A stretch of 64,000 nucleotides of DNA from an uncultured Elusimicrobia bacterium (GTDB lineage Bacteria; Elusimicrobiota; Elusimicrobia; Elusimicrobiales; UBA9959): the NCBI GenBank assembly GCA_903879915.1, contig CAIRNJ010000048.1, positions 20,312-84,311 on the forward strand, read 5' to 3'. Positions within the stretch are counted from its first letter, which is position 1; the number at the start of each line of letters is the position of its first letter. Made by a program: the position numbers and the translations under genes. This document shows positions 17,491-26,144 of this stretch, piece after piece. A model generated the notes under the pieces. That model was not told the origin of the DNA, ran no database searches, and saw nothing but the letters and a program-made list of their open reading frames with translations.

Positions 17491-18018
17491 TTATTTCCCA
17501 TGTCCCTTTTTATTTTCTTTCCCGCTTTTTCCTTTTTGTTTTACCTGCTTGCCCTGGTCTTCGGAACCTTTATAGTTCTCCTGAACGGCGCCCTGGGTCC
17601 CGTGCGCTGCCGGGTTTCCGCTTTTTTCCTGAGCCGAGCCCTTGTACCCGTTCTTCTTCCACTGGCCGTAAGGGATGCGCTTTCCTTCCTGCTTCCCGTA
17701 GACCGCCCGGTAATTAGGGACCAGGTAAATGCGGTGCACGGGGGCCGGGACATAACGCTGGTCCATTACTATCCATGTTCCGTTGTAATCATTGGCGCGA
17801 TACCACTGGCTGTCGCGCGCCGCCCACCAGAACCCGCTGTAAAAGAACACATCGGCGTCCTGCCCGGGGACGAAGTACACGCCGCCGGGAACCATCACTA
17901 CTTCCTGCGGCAACGCGACTCCCAGGCTGAAGCTGAGATTCACCTTCACCTGGGCCGAGGCATCTTTGGGGCCTCCGAAGCCGCTCATCACCGCAAGAAA
18001 GACTGCGGGCATGCACAC
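17491..18018 (-). CDS. Exported basic-tailed protein, likely frameshifted at its 5' end
   Basis: From a GTG at 18018 the frame gives 175 residues: a hydrophobic stretch (PAVFLAVMSGFG), ASA cleavage-like site, a beta-rich domain (PGGVYFVPGQDADVFFYSGF then WWAARDSQWYRANDYNGTW), and a lysine/glycine-rich tail ending KSGKENKKGHGK. As it stands the signal peptide lacks its positively charged start. Directly upstream, ATG codons at 18044 and 18038 after AAGGGGA open a different frame (MIMKKIF) that soon stops. One extra A in the A7 run at 18029-18035 would join the two into a perfect signal peptide (MIMKKNIYRVCMPAVFLAVM). So the true gene probably starts at 18044, with a frameshift, slippage or sequence error in the A run. 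The function is unknown. Confidence 0.65.
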   Translation of the reverse strand: MCMPAVFLAVMSGFGGPKDASAQVKVNLSFSLGVALPQEVVMVPGGVYFVPGQDADVFFYSGFWWAARDSQWYRANDYNGTWIVMDQRYVPAPVHRIYLVPNYRAVYGKQEGKRIPYGQWKKNGYKGSAQEKSGNPAAHGTQGAVQENYKGSEDQGKQVKQKGKSGKENKKGHGK

Positions 18019-18202
18019 CCGGTAAATATTTTTTTCATTATCATAGGGTCCCCTTATTTGGTCTTCTGCCGTCTTGCTCCTATGATACCTGTCCGTCCCT
18101 GCCGGCCGCTATGCGGAGTTGTACGCGGTCCCTTTCTGTAGGATCCCCGCACCCGCCCGTCTTTCTCCGCAGGGTCCGGTTCCGCGGCTGGATGCAGTTT
18201 GA

Positions 18203-18345
18203 TATAATTAACGTGTTCTGGCGGAGGAATCCGGTGTAAATCCGGAGCTGCCCCGCAACGGTGATGTCCGTCCCTGACGGTCTAAGCCCGGTCTACCGCC
18301 GGAACGGTCGCAGCCTGCGAGGGACGGCATTTTTCCTTTTAAGGG
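18203..18345 (+). promoter_or_regulatory. Cobalamin (B12) riboswitch with its promoter
   Basis: A TATAAT box at 18203-18208 precedes the RNA. The core GGAATCCGGTGTAAATCCGG then AGCTGCCCCGCAACGGT is the conserved cobalamin-riboswitch body, and CGCAGCCTGCGAG near 18308-18321 closes the aptamer. After it, GGGAGGGCCGC (about 18342) can pair with GCGGCCTGTCCC (about 18368), directly before the GGGAGGAAAA ribosome binding site. This suggests translational control: adenosylcobalamin shuts off the BtuB-like receptor downstream. End coordinates are approximate. Confidence 0.9.
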
Positions 18346-18390
18346 AGGGCCGCCTTTTGTTATGGCGCGGCCTGTCCCGCGGGAGGAAAA

Positions 18391-20220
18391 ATGAGGATCA
18401 TGCCAGCGTTGTTCCTGTTGTTGTTCTGTTCCCCTGACCTGTACTCCGCCGATAAGACCGGCCCCGACGTATTTTTTTCCATTTCAAGGACCGCCGCTTA
18501 CCGCGCGCTGCCGCCAGTCGACGCCAGAACGCTGGACGCCGCCGCCCTGGAGCGGCAAGGCACGGCTTCCCTGGCCGACCTGCTGGAGGGCTCGCTGCCG
18601 CTGACCATCAGGCGGCTGAACGGCCCGCTGGGCCTGGCCACCGTTTCGATGCGCGGCTTCCAGGCCAAGCAGACGGCGGTGTTCATGGACGATGTCCGCG
18701 TTCCCTCGGATATAACCGGCACGGTAGATCTTTCCCTGATCCCGGCCGCGGGGCTGGGCAAGGTCGAGATACTTCCGGGAGCGGCCTCCTCCATATACGG
18801 CGGCAACGCGGAGGGCGGGGTGGTGCAGCTGTTCACGCGCCGCCTTTCCCCGGGGGCCAGGCTGGCCGGCGCGGAGGCCTCCTGCGGCTCTTATGCCGCC
18901 CGCCACGGTTCCGTAAAGGCCGGCGCCGCCGGGCGGCGGCTGGAGGTTTTCTTCGGCGGCTCGTCGGACGCTTCGGCCGGCTTCCAGCAGAACTCGAAGC
19001 TGGACAAGGCCGCCGCCAACGGCCGCGTTTCGCTGGCCCTGGGCGCGGCGGGCAGCCTTACCTTTACCGGCTTCGTGTCGCGCCTGAAAACGGGGCTGCC
19101 GTCCGGCACGCCGGTGCCGGTGGCCGATTGGGACGGCTCCAAAGAACGGACCGCAAATTCCCTTACCGACCGGCAGACCTCGAAGCGGAATTTCCTGTCC
19201 GGCTCCTGGAGCGTGGGCGGCAATGACCTGGCCCTGCGGGTGGATTCCTCCCTTTCCTCGAACGATATAGAAGCGTTCCAGTGGGGGGCGCTCAACGGGG
19301 CGAAGGTTACGGACAGAGCGCTGGCCGCCAGGCTGACGCTGGCCCGTACCGCGGTGCTGGGGGCGGAAAGCGCGGTCTCCAGGCTGGCTTCCGGCACTTA
19401 CGGCGACCACGCGCTGGATTCGGCCGGCTTCTTCGCGCAGAAAACTTTCAGCCCGGCTGAAGGCCTTGAACTGACGCCGGGGGCCAGGCTGGATAAAAGC
19501 GCCGGCTTCAAAAGCCGGGTCAGCCCCAAGCTGGCGGCGGTTTACGCGCCGGATGAAAAATGGAAGTTCTCGGCCTCCGGCGGCTATGGCTTCCAGGCGC
19601 CGACTTTCGCCGACCTCTATAACCCCTGGGCGGCGCCAGCCCCGGGGCTTAAGCCCGAGACCAGCCTGAACGTCAATGCGGCCGTGTCTTACGGCTCGCC
19701 CGACGGCTGGTACGCCGGCCTGGCCGGCTATTATTCCGACATTAAAGACAGGATAGCGCTGGACCCCGTAACCTGGGCGGCGGCCAACCTGGACGCCGGC
19801 TTTAACACCGGCCTGGAGGCCGAAGCGGGTTACAGAGCGGATGAGGTGACGGCCTCGGCCGGCTATGTGCGCAATATAAGCATGGTGAAGACCGGCGGCG
19901 CCGGCTACAAGCTGCTGAACTTCAGCCCGGCGCAGCGTTTCACCGGCTCGGTTACGGTTAAAGCCGCCGGCCTGGACCTGGGCCTCAGCGGCCGCGGCGC
20001 TGCCAGGCAGTATACCGGGCGGGGGAAAACCGGCCTGCGCCTGCCGGAATTCTGGGTGTTCGGCTTCACCGCGGCCAGGAAGTTAGGCGCGTTGGAAGTG
20101 TGGGGGGGCGTAGGCAATATCTTCGACCGCCATTACGCCGAGACCGCCGACGCTTTCAACGGCTGGTTCCCCCAGCCCGGCCGCACTTTCACCGCAGGCC
20201 TGAAAGCCCGCTTCCTATAG
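18391..20220 (+). CDS. btuB: TonB-dependent vitamin B12 receptor (BtuB-like)
   Basis: The 609-residue outer-membrane protein has a signal peptide (MRIMPALFLLLFCSPDLYSA). A plug domain covers about residues 40-150 (LPLTIRRLNGPLGLATVSMR then GFQAKQTAVFMDDVRVP and GAASSIYGGNAEGGVVQLFT). A 22-strand barrel follows and ends in a strand with terminal aromatic-type residue (TFTAGLKARFL). The family is clear; the B12 substrate is assigned because the gene sits directly under a cobalamin riboswitch. Its length matches E. coli BtuB (about 614). No tonB, exbB or btuCDF genes are in the window. The ATG follows GGGAGGAAAA. Confidence 0.9.
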   Translation: MRIMPALFLLLFCSPDLYSADKTGPDVFFSISRTAAYRALPPVDARTLDAAALERQGTASLADLLEGSLPLTIRRLNGPLGLATVSMRGFQAKQTAVFMDDVRVPSDITGTVDLSLIPAAGLGKVEILPGAASSIYGGNAEGGVVQLFTRRLSPGARLAGAEASCGSYAARHGSVKAGAAGRRLEVFFGGSSDASAGFQQNSKLDKAAANGRVSLALGAAGSLTFTGFVSRLKTGLPSGTPVPVADWDGSKERTANSLTDRQTSKRNFLSGSWSVGGNDLALRVDSSLSSNDIEAFQWGALNGAKVTDRALAARLTLARTAVLGAESAVSRLASGTYGDHALDSAGFFAQKTFSPAEGLELTPGARLDKSAGFKSRVSPKLAAVYAPDEKWKFSASGGYGFQAPTFADLYNPWAAPAPGLKPETSLNVNAAVSYGSPDGWYAGLAGYYSDIKDRIALDPVTWAAANLDAGFNTGLEAEAGYRADEVTASAGYVRNISMVKTGGAGYKLLNFSPAQRFTGSVTVKAAGLDLGLSGRGAARQYTGRGKTGLRLPEFWVFGFTAARKLGALEVWGGVGNIFDRHYAETADAFNGWFPQPGRTFTAGLKARFL

Positions 20221-20222
20221 GC

Positions 20223-20252
20223 AGGGGACGTATTTGACTATTTGACTATTTA
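20223..20252. repeat. REP-like half-element C
   Basis: After the BtuB stop codon the sequence reads GGGGACG followed by TATTTGAC twice and the degenerate copy TATTTATC. This is the same plan (GGGACG plus 8-nt tandem) as elements A and B, but with no second arm. The stop codon of the convergent hydrolase gene (TAG, 20246-20248) lies inside it. Confidence 0.55.
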
Positions 20253-21790
20253 TCACGGTGCGTGAAGACTGAATTCCGGCCTTTGAAATCCAGCAGCTTC
20301 ACATTGACCGTATCGGCCTTGCCGCCGGCTATAGTAAAAATTACACCGGTATTCGTCTCCGGCTCGCGGAAAGTATTGCCGTCCCAGTGGGCCAGCCGCA
20401 CGGGTTCCGGGTTGTTGCCTAAGAAGATAAGAAGGCCGCTTTTTTTAGCGGGCTGGACGCGTATTTTCCCGTAATAATCGTTCTGATATTCGCCGCTGTA
20501 GGCGGCGGGCCTGAGAGCGGCGGTCTTTTTCTTCGGGGCGGCCGGCAGATGCTCGTAGGGGTCCAGGATGGACCCCGCGGCGGCTTTTTTAAACTTCTCT
20601 TCTATGACAGGCCACCAGTCTGTATCGCTTTTGCCGGAAAAATACAGCTCGGCCAGCTTTTTCATCAGCGCGGCGTGCAGTATATGTCCCTCGGGAAAAG
20701 AGTTAGTGAGTATGGCTACGCCCAGGTTCTCCGAAGGCCACAGCTGGGCGATGGTGCTTATGCCGTTGCCGAAATCGCCGCCGTGGCTGACGCTGACGCG
20801 GCCGTCGGCGCTTTCGAGCTCCCAGCCCAGCCCGTAAGCCGAGATGGAGTCCGGGCCGGAGTCAGTGATGGTCTGCGCCTTTTCGGTTTCCTCCAGCGCG
20901 GCCCGGGCGACTATCTGTCTGCCGTCCAGTTTCCCTCCCGCCAGCTGGAAACGCAGCCAGCGGCCCAGGTCGCGCGCGGTGGAGCAGATCCCGCCGGCGG
21001 GGGCGAAAATATCGTCCTTAGCCGGGGTCTGCACCTGCGGCTTGCCTTTGTCCATCCTGTGGGAGAAGGCCTTGTTCCCCGCTTTCTCGTAATCGGCGTA
21101 TACGGCGCTGGTAGCCGTCATGCCAAGGGGGGTGAAAATGCGCTCCCGCATAAGAGCGGCGTAGGGCTTGCCGGTTCTTACGGCGGCGGCTTCGCCCGCT
21201 ATGGCGAACATCACGTTCTGGTAGCCGTAATCGGAGCGGAACTGCGCGGCCGGCTTCTGGTAGCGTATGCGGCCGATTATCTCCGGCAGCCCGTACATGA
21301 AAGTAAAAGCCAGGTCGTCGCCGGTATATTCCGGCAGCCCGCTGCGCTGCGCCAGCAGGTCGCGTAGGGAGAACTGCGCGGTGACCGCGGGGTCATACAG
21401 CGCGAACCCGGGCAGGGTGTCCGTTACCTTGCCGTCCCAGGCCAGCAGCCCGTCCCCGACCAAAGAAGCGATAAGCCCGGCGGTGAAAGGCTTCGACATG
21501 GAAGCCAGCTGGAATACGGTATCGGCGTCCACTTTCGCGGACTTGCCCGTTTTCCGCACGCCGAAACCTTTCAGGTAAACCGCGCGGTCGTCCTGTACTA
21601 TGGTCACGGCCATTCCCGGCACGCCGCTTTTTTTGAACGTGTCCGCCGCGTATTTCTCGAATTCGGGCAGGATAGCCTCCAGGCGGGCTTTGTGCTTCAA
21701 CTTCAGATCGGTAGTTTTCATGGCGTCCTCGGCGTACGCGAACCGCGAAGAAAATATAATAGCCAGCGCGGCCGTAAGTTTAAATAGCAT
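20246..21790 (-). CDS. Exported serine hydrolase, beta-lactamase/D-Ala carboxypeptidase family
   Basis: From the ATG at 21790 the protein has 514 residues with a signal peptide (MLFKLTAALAIIFSSRFAYA). The catalytic set of the class C beta-lactamase/esterase fold is complete: SMSK (nucleophile serine and lysine) near residue 90, YQN near 185, and HGG near 325. Members hydrolyse beta-lactams, D-amino peptides or esters; the sequence does not choose. The C-terminal 120 residues (SGEYQNDYYGKIRVQPAKKS and the VKLLDFKGRN strand) form the small beta domain common in such hydrolases. A longer frame upstream is rejected because the signal peptide starts here. TATAAT lies 7 nt before the ATG with no Shine-Dalgarno, so the mRNA may be leaderless. 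Confidence 0.85.
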   Translation of the reverse strand: MLFKLTAALAIIFSSRFAYAEDAMKTTDLKLKHKARLEAILPEFEKYAADTFKKSGVPGMAVTIVQDDRAVYLKGFGVRKTGKSAKVDADTVFQLASMSKPFTAGLIASLVGDGLLAWDGKVTDTLPGFALYDPAVTAQFSLRDLLAQRSGLPEYTGDDLAFTFMYGLPEIIGRIRYQKPAAQFRSDYGYQNVMFAIAGEAAAVRTGKPYAALMRERIFTPLGMTATSAVYADYEKAGNKAFSHRMDKGKPQVQTPAKDDIFAPAGGICSTARDLGRWLRFQLAGGKLDGRQIVARAALEETEKAQTITDSGPDSISAYGLGWELESADGRVSVSHGGDFGNGISTIAQLWPSENLGVAILTNSFPEGHILHAALMKKLAELYFSGKSDTDWWPVIEEKFKKAAAGSILDPYEHLPAAPKKKTAALRPAAYSGEYQNDYYGKIRVQPAKKSGLLIFLGNNPEPVRLAHWDGNTFREPETNTGVIFTIAGGKADTVNVKLLDFKGRNSVFTHRDK

Positions 21791-21797
21791 AAAATCG

Positions 21798-21803
21798 ATT
21801 ATA
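21798..21803 (-). promoter_or_regulatory. -10 box abutting the hydrolase start codon
   Basis: A perfect TATAAT on the minus strand leaves just 7 nt before the ATG at 21790, so transcription would begin at or next to the start codon. No good -35 is seen. A divergent AT-rich promoter for the peptidase at 21875 lies within 40 bp. Confidence 0.5.
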
Positions 21804-21874
21804 TCCAATTTTCTCAGGCAGGGGCGGAGTTTTGTATTATTATCGGGACGAAGATCGGTTTTACGGAGAACATC

Positions 21875-22906
21875 ATGAAGAATTCCGAAACGGTGGAACT
21901 GCTGCGCAAGCTGGAGGCTATAAATTCGCCCAGCGGGTATACTAAAGAGGCCATAGCTTTCCTGGCCGGCCTGTTCAGGGCCGCCGGGCTTAACCCCACG
22001 CTTACCAATAAGGGCGCGCTGCTGGTGTGCGAGCACCCCGAGCCGGTTACGGTCTGCGCCGCGCACGTGGACACTTTAGGCGCCATGGTAACGCAGTTGC
22101 AGGGCGACGGCACGCTGCGCGTAACGCAGGTGGGCGGCTGGCCGTGGAATTCTTTCGAGGGGGAATACGTTACGGTGCTGGGCTCCGCCGGTAAAAAATG
22201 GCGCGGCACCCTGCTGTGCGACAATCCCGCCGCGCACGTGAACCGCAATATCGGCAAAGCCGAGCGCTCGGCCGAGAACATGCATATCCGCCTGGACGTG
22301 GAGGTAAAGACCGCCGCCGATACCAAAAAACTGGGCGTCTGCGCCGGGGATTACGTTTTCTTCGACCCCCGCTTCGAGGCCACGGACACCGGCTTTATCC
22401 GCTCCCGCTTCCTGGACGACAAGGCCGGCTGCGCGGTGCTGGCCGAAGTGATCCTGAACGCGGGCGCCAGACTTAAAAAAATGCCCGTAGCGTTCTTTTT
22501 CTCCAATTACGAGGAAGTGGGCCACGGCGCCAGCGCGGGCATACCGCGCTGCGTGCGCGAGATGATAGCGGTGGACATGGGCGTGGTGGGTCATAACGTG
22601 TACGGCCACGAGACACTGGTCTCCATCTGCGCCAAGGATTCCACCGGCCCGCACGATTACGAACTGCGCCAGCGGCTGGTGAACCTGGCCAGGAAGAAGC
22701 GCATCCCGCACGTGGTGGACATCTTCCCGTTCTACGGCTCGGACGCGCACGCCACCATGGGCGCCGGCTACGACGTGCGGGTGGCCGTGATAGGCCCCGG
22801 CGTGTCGGCCTCGCACGGCGTGGAGCGCACCCATATAAAAGGCATACGCGCCACGGTGCAGCTGGTGGAGGCGTACCTGGCCGATATCTGCGCCGCTGAA
22901 AAATAG
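21875..22906 (+). CDS. M42-family metallo-aminopeptidase
   Basis: The 343-residue cytoplasmic enzyme shows the ligands of the co-catalytic two-metal M42 site: AAHVDTLGAM near residue 68, the DDKAGCAVL aspartate near 180, the catalytic NYEEVGHGAS pair of glutamates near 211, VDMG near 234, and the late histidine in VSASHGVERTHIKG near 318. M42 enzymes (glutamyl aminopeptidase, tetrahedral TET peptidases, formerly called endoglucanase M) trim short peptides. The N-terminus LLRKLEAINSPSGYTKEAIA is also typical. The ATG follows GGAGAACATC. Confidence 0.93.
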   Translation: MKNSETVELLRKLEAINSPSGYTKEAIAFLAGLFRAAGLNPTLTNKGALLVCEHPEPVTVCAAHVDTLGAMVTQLQGDGTLRVTQVGGWPWNSFEGEYVTVLGSAGKKWRGTLLCDNPAAHVNRNIGKAERSAENMHIRLDVEVKTAADTKKLGVCAGDYVFFDPRFEATDTGFIRSRFLDDKAGCAVLAEVILNAGARLKKMPVAFFFSNYEEVGHGASAGIPRCVREMIAVDMGVVGHNVYGHETLVSICAKDSTGPHDYELRQRLVNLARKKRIPHVVDIFPFYGSDAHATMGAGYDVRVAVIGPGVSASHGVERTHIKGIRATVQLVEAYLADICAAEK

Positions 22907-22935
22907 ACCGTTGCCCGTTGTACCCAGCCCGCGGG

Positions 22936-22979
22936 GGGCCGAATAACAAGGCTTCTTTGAGCCTTGCGGCCCTATTTTC
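22936..22979 (+). terminator. Two-step terminator hairpin of the M42 peptidase gene
   Basis: Outer arms GGGCCG / CGGCCC and inner arms AAGGCT / AGCCTT form a stem with an internal loop, followed by TATTTT, 30 bp after the stop. Confidence 0.65.
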
Positions 22980-23030
22980 TCCCTCGCATAGTTGATTAGA
23001 ATTAAGGCTGCCTGTATAAGGAGAGAACGC

Positions 23031-23933
23031 GTGAAAAAAGAATTCCTGGCCCTTGCCGCGGTCGCAGCGCTGGTCACGGCTGCGCATGCGCAGCAGAACA
23101 CGGCGCTTTCCCAGCTTATCGACCCTTCCGATATAAATGTTTCAGTTCCGGCCGCTTCTCTGCCGGCGCGCGGCGGCGTGGTTACCGCCGTGGCCAACCC
23201 CTGGGACCCCGCGGCGCCTTTTTCCTACAATCAGCTGCCGGCGCAGCTCTTCCGCGCTGGCGGCGCGACGGGCGTCCGGAACGTGCGCTCCGGCCCTGCC
23301 CCGGCCGACCATAAGAGCTATAAATGGGAGACCGTTACCGTGAACGCGGCGCGGATAGAAAAAGTGCTTTACGGCTACCGGCTTTACGGCACGGGGCATT
23401 CCTTCCTGGTGTTCATTTTTAACGATGGCGGCGCGGTGGACGCGCGCGGGCAGAACGTGCGGGCGCTGACCTTCGGCGCCGAGGCCTGGAGCCGCGAGCC
23501 TTACGGTTTTACCTTGTCCCATGCGCTGCTGGGCCGCTACCCGCTTATCTGGGTAGCTACCACTTTTGAAAGCTACACGGATTACATCGCCGTGGTAAAG
23601 AAGAAGGACACTTTCTTCAAGGTCCTCGCGCTCGGGCCGGAACAGAACATAAGGCTTTTTAGGCTGCTGCTGGCGCGCGTGGACGAGACCAACCGCAACA
23701 GGGAAACCTATAACCTGTTCAATAACAGCTGCACCAATAACCCCGTGGACCTTATCAACCAGGTCATCCCCGCGGCGGCGCGCATTTCGCTGGACGTGGC
23801 CGGCCTGATGAACCCCTACGCGTCCATCCCCAAATTCGCGGTGCAGAGATACACGGCCAACGGCGTACTGACGGGCGAGGCCTTCCGCCTGGGCGCCGAC
23901 AATGCCGGCGCCTTCGACGTAAATAAAATATAA
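23031..23933 (+). CDS. Exported DUF4105 (Lnb N-terminal periplasmic domain-like) protein
   Basis: The chosen start is GTG at 23031, with GGAGAG 5 nt upstream; the frame then begins with a proper signal peptide (KKEFLALAAVAALVTAAHAQ). The ATG at 22992 in frame would add a charged, unlikely extension. Of 300 residues, the core contains YGTGHSFLVFIF (about residues 115-126) and TYNLFNNSCTNNPVDLIN (about 228-245). A histidine in a strand and an NxC motif spaced like this match the DUF4105/Lnb fold, a papain-like (NlpC/P60-related) cysteine-protease architecture in the periplasm. Activity is unproven, and no usual partner gene is next to it. Confidence 0.7.
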   Translation: MKKEFLALAAVAALVTAAHAQQNTALSQLIDPSDINVSVPAASLPARGGVVTAVANPWDPAAPFSYNQLPAQLFRAGGATGVRNVRSGPAPADHKSYKWETVTVNAARIEKVLYGYRLYGTGHSFLVFIFNDGGAVDARGQNVRALTFGAEAWSREPYGFTLSHALLGRYPLIWVATTFESYTDYIAVVKKKDTFFKVLALGPEQNIRLFRLLLARVDETNRNRETYNLFNNSCTNNPVDLINQVIPAAARISLDVAGLMNPYASIPKFAVQRYTANGVLTGEAFRLGADNAGAFDVNKI

Positions 23934-23937
23934 AAAA

Positions 23938-23967
23938 GGACCCGCGGCGTGTTAGGCGCGCGGGTCC
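23938..23967. terminator. Bidirectional terminator between the DUF4105 gene and obgE
   Basis: GGACCCGCG and its complement (23938-23946, 23959-23967) lie between two convergent genes. An A6 run on the left serves as the T-run for the minus strand and GTTCTTT follows on the plus strand. Confidence 0.8.
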
Positions 23968-23988
23968 GTTCTTTGCTGCCGGCCGGGT

Positions 23989-25353
23989 TCAGTATTCCTG
24001 GTCGAACTTCCTGTATTTGTAGGCGAACTTCGAGGGCCTGCCCGTGGGGGCGGCGGCGTCCGACCACTGGAATTCCTTGCCGCCCAGGCGCACCAGGTCG
24101 TCCTTCACCACGCCGGCCTTCTGCAGGGCCTTGTCGAGGCCTATCAGCTTGAAGATGCGGTGTATGCGGTCCCAGGAATCCGGCTGCGCGAAGTTGGTCA
24201 TGGCCACCATTTTGTCTATCTTGGCGCTGGTCACCCGCACTACGCCGTCGACGTCGTGCGTTATCACGAAGCCTTTGCCCACCGGCTTGGGGCCGCGCAC
24301 CGCGGTGCCGGCCGCCTGGTAAAGGTCTTCTTCTTTTATGGCCGGCAGCATTTTTATCACGCGGTCCATCAGCTGGCTGACGCCCTTGCCCGAGACCGCG
24401 GAGATAAGGAAGATCTCCCGTTTCTTGAATCTCTTCGCAAGCGCTTTCTGCACCACTTCCGCCTCGGGCAGGTCGGCCTTGGTCACCACCAGGATGGAGG
24501 TTTTTTTCGCCAGCTTGGGGTGGAACTCCTTCAGCTCTTTCTCTATCACGCGCACCGATTTCTCGGGCTTGATCTTGCCGAAGCCCTGCGGGTCCACCAG
24601 GTGGATGAGCATCTTCGTGCGCAGGATATGCTTCAGGAACATGTCGCCCAGGCCCTTGCCGGAGTGCGCGCCCTCTATCAGGCCGGGGATGTCGGCCACC
24701 GCGAAATTAGTTCCCTTGTGCGTTACCATACCCAGGTTGGGGTTGAGCGTGGTGAACGGGTAGGCGGCCACTTTGGGGCGCGCCTTGGAGATAACCGACA
24801 GCAGCGTGGATTTGCCCGCGTTGGGAAAACCCACCAGGCCCACGTCGGCCAGCACGCTGAGCTCCAGGTTGGCCTCGAACTTCTCGCCCGGTTCGCCGTT
24901 CTCGGAGATCTTGGGCGCGGTGTTGAACTGCGTCTTGAAAGCGGTGTTGCCGCGGCCGCCGCGGCCGCCCCTGGCCACGCGGAAGCGCTGGCCGTGTTCC
25001 TTCAGGTCGGCCAGCACCGCGCCGTCGCGCTTTATCACGGTGCCCCTGGGCACGTAGATGGTCTTGTCCTCGCTCTTCAGCCCGTCCCTGCGGTTGCCGC
25101 CGCCCGGGGAGGCGTTGTCAACGGTGATGTGCGGGTGATAGGCCACTTCGGCCAGCGTGGTGATGTTGGAGGAGGCCTCGAACCAGATGCTGCCGCCGTG
25201 CCCGCCGTGCCCGCCGTCCGGGCCGCCGTAGGGGATGTATTTCTCCCTGCGGAACGAGGAGCAGCCGTTGCCGCCGTCGCCGGCCTTGAGATAAACGTGG
25301 GCCGTGTCTATGAAGCCGGCCGAACTGCGGTGGTCGCCTGTTTTTTTCATCAT
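23989..25353 (-). CDS. obgE: Obg/CgtA GTPase
   Basis: Obg binds the 50S ribosomal subunit and links its assembly to GTP and ppGpp levels. In the 454 residues, the glycine-rich Obg fold fills the first 165 (GDGGNGCSSFRREKYIPYGG, VARGGRGGRGNTAFKT). The GTPase domain follows with G1 GFPNAGKST, G2 YPFTT, G3 DIPGLIEGA, G4 TKAD and G5 SAVSG. The C-terminal OCT domain contains RVTSAKIDKMVAMTNF and a tail ending FDQEY. Two ATG codons are adjacent (25353 and 25350); AGAGGA lies upstream. It follows rplU and rpmA in the usual bacterial order, but a terminator separates it from rpmA. Confidence 0.97.
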   Translation of the reverse strand: MMKKTGDHRSSAGFIDTAHVYLKAGDGGNGCSSFRREKYIPYGGPDGGHGGHGGSIWFEASSNITTLAEVAYHPHITVDNASPGGGNRRDGLKSEDKTIYVPRGTVIKRDGAVLADLKEHGQRFRVARGGRGGRGNTAFKTQFNTAPKISENGEPGEKFEANLELSVLADVGLVGFPNAGKSTLLSVISKARPKVAAYPFTTLNPNLGMVTHKGTNFAVADIPGLIEGAHSGKGLGDMFLKHILRTKMLIHLVDPQGFGKIKPEKSVRVIEKELKEFHPKLAKKTSILVVTKADLPEAEVVQKALAKRFKKREIFLISAVSGKGVSQLMDRVIKMLPAIKEEDLYQAAGTAVRGPKPVGKGFVITHDVDGVVRVTSAKIDKMVAMTNFAQPDSWDRIHRIFKLIGLDKALQKAGVVKDDLVRLGGKEFQWSDAAAPTGRPSKFAYKYRKFDQEY

Positions 25354-25395
25354 ATGCGGGTCTTCCTCTGCGGAACTTCCAAGGCGGGAATAAAA

Positions 25396-25429
25396 AACCC
25401 CCTGAAAGCGGTTAGCTGTTCAGGAGGTT
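25396..25429 (-). terminator. Terminator or attenuator between rpmA and obgE
   Basis: Eleven-nt arms with one mismatch (AACCCCCTGAA / TTCAGGAGGTT) plus an inner AGC/GCT pair, followed by six T on the minus strand. It probably lowers obgE expression relative to the two ribosomal proteins. Confidence 0.75.
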
Positions 25430-25443
25430 TTTCGTCTGGTAAG

Positions 25444-25716
25444 TTATTTGGCGGCGGCGGTGGCGGCGGGATAAACGCTGATCATTTTCTTGTTGCGTTT
25501 CGCCCACTCGAACTTCACGACGCCGGCTATCTTCGTGTACAGCGTGTCGTCGGAGCCTTTCCTGACGTTCTCGCCGGGCAGGAACTTGGTGCCGCGCTGG
25601 CGGCAGAGCACCTCTCCGGCCTTCACCACCTGGCAGCCGTAGCGCTTTACGCCGAGCCGCTGGCCCTTGCTGTCACGTCCGTTAGTGCTTGAACCTTGTG
25701 CTTTTGTACTGGCCAT
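25444..25716 (-). CDS. rpmA: Large-subunit ribosomal protein bL27
   Basis: At 90 residues this is a full L27: the N-terminus [20 protein letters not shown] then LGVKRYGCQ, with the [13 protein letters not shown] core. There is no N-terminal extension of the kind cleaved in Firmicutes. L27 reaches into the peptidyl-transferase centre. The ATG follows GAGGTTCAATC. It sits 107 bp downstream of rplU without an intervening prp protease gene. Confidence 0.97.
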   Translation of the reverse strand: MASTKAQGSSTNGRDSKGQRLGVKRYGCQVVKAGEVLCRQRGTKFLPGENVRKGSDDTLYTKIAGVVKFEWAKRNKKMISVYPAATAAAK

Positions 25717-25823
25717 GATTGAACCTCAATATCCGCGTAGATGCCGTTTGAACGGCCGATCGTAAAACTTCGGCCAATACCCGCCCGGTACTGCGGCGGA
25801 CCGTGGCCATGAACAGCCAAAAA

Positions 25824-26135
25824 CTATGTTAACTGGATATCTTTAACTTCTATCTCAGTAAGTTCCTGGCGATGCCCCGAGGCCTTTTCGTAAGCTTTCT
25901 TGGATTTTTTCCTGAAAACTATTATCTTGGGACCCTGGAGATGCCGGACTATCCGGGCTGTGACCTTCGCGGCCGGAGACTTTGAGTCGGGAGCGGTTTT
26001 CGCTTCCTGGTCTGCGGACCACAGCGCCGTGAAGGTCACTTCGGTGCCTTCTTTTGCCGTGAGCTTTTCCACATGCAGGATCTCGCCCGGGACTACCCAG
26101 TACTGCTTGCCGCCTGTTTCGATGATTGCGTACAT
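25824..26135 (-). CDS. rplU: Large-subunit ribosomal protein bL21
   Basis: This 103-residue protein begins MYAIIETGGKQYWVVPGEIL, the L21 signature, and ends with the RQELTEIEVKDI tail; FRKKSKKAYEKASGHRQ is the rRNA-binding loop. No Shine-Dalgarno sequence precedes the ATG. A promoter ends a few nucleotides upstream, so translation may begin on a leaderless mRNA. Confidence 0.97.
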   Translation of the reverse strand: MYAIIETGGKQYWVVPGEILHVEKLTAKEGTEVTFTALWSADQEAKTAPDSKSPAAKVTARIVRHLQGPKIIVFRKKSKKAYEKASGHRQELTEIEVKDIQLT

Positions 26136-26144
26136 AGTGGTAAT

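Noticed and set aside
22992..23030. ATG start for the DUF4105 gene
   Set aside because: The extension is charged and spoils the signal peptide; GTG at 23031 has a proper ribosome binding site.
24160..25692. 510-codon plus-strand frame across obgE and rpmA
   Set aside because: It covers two certain genes on the other strand and crosses their intergenic terminator.
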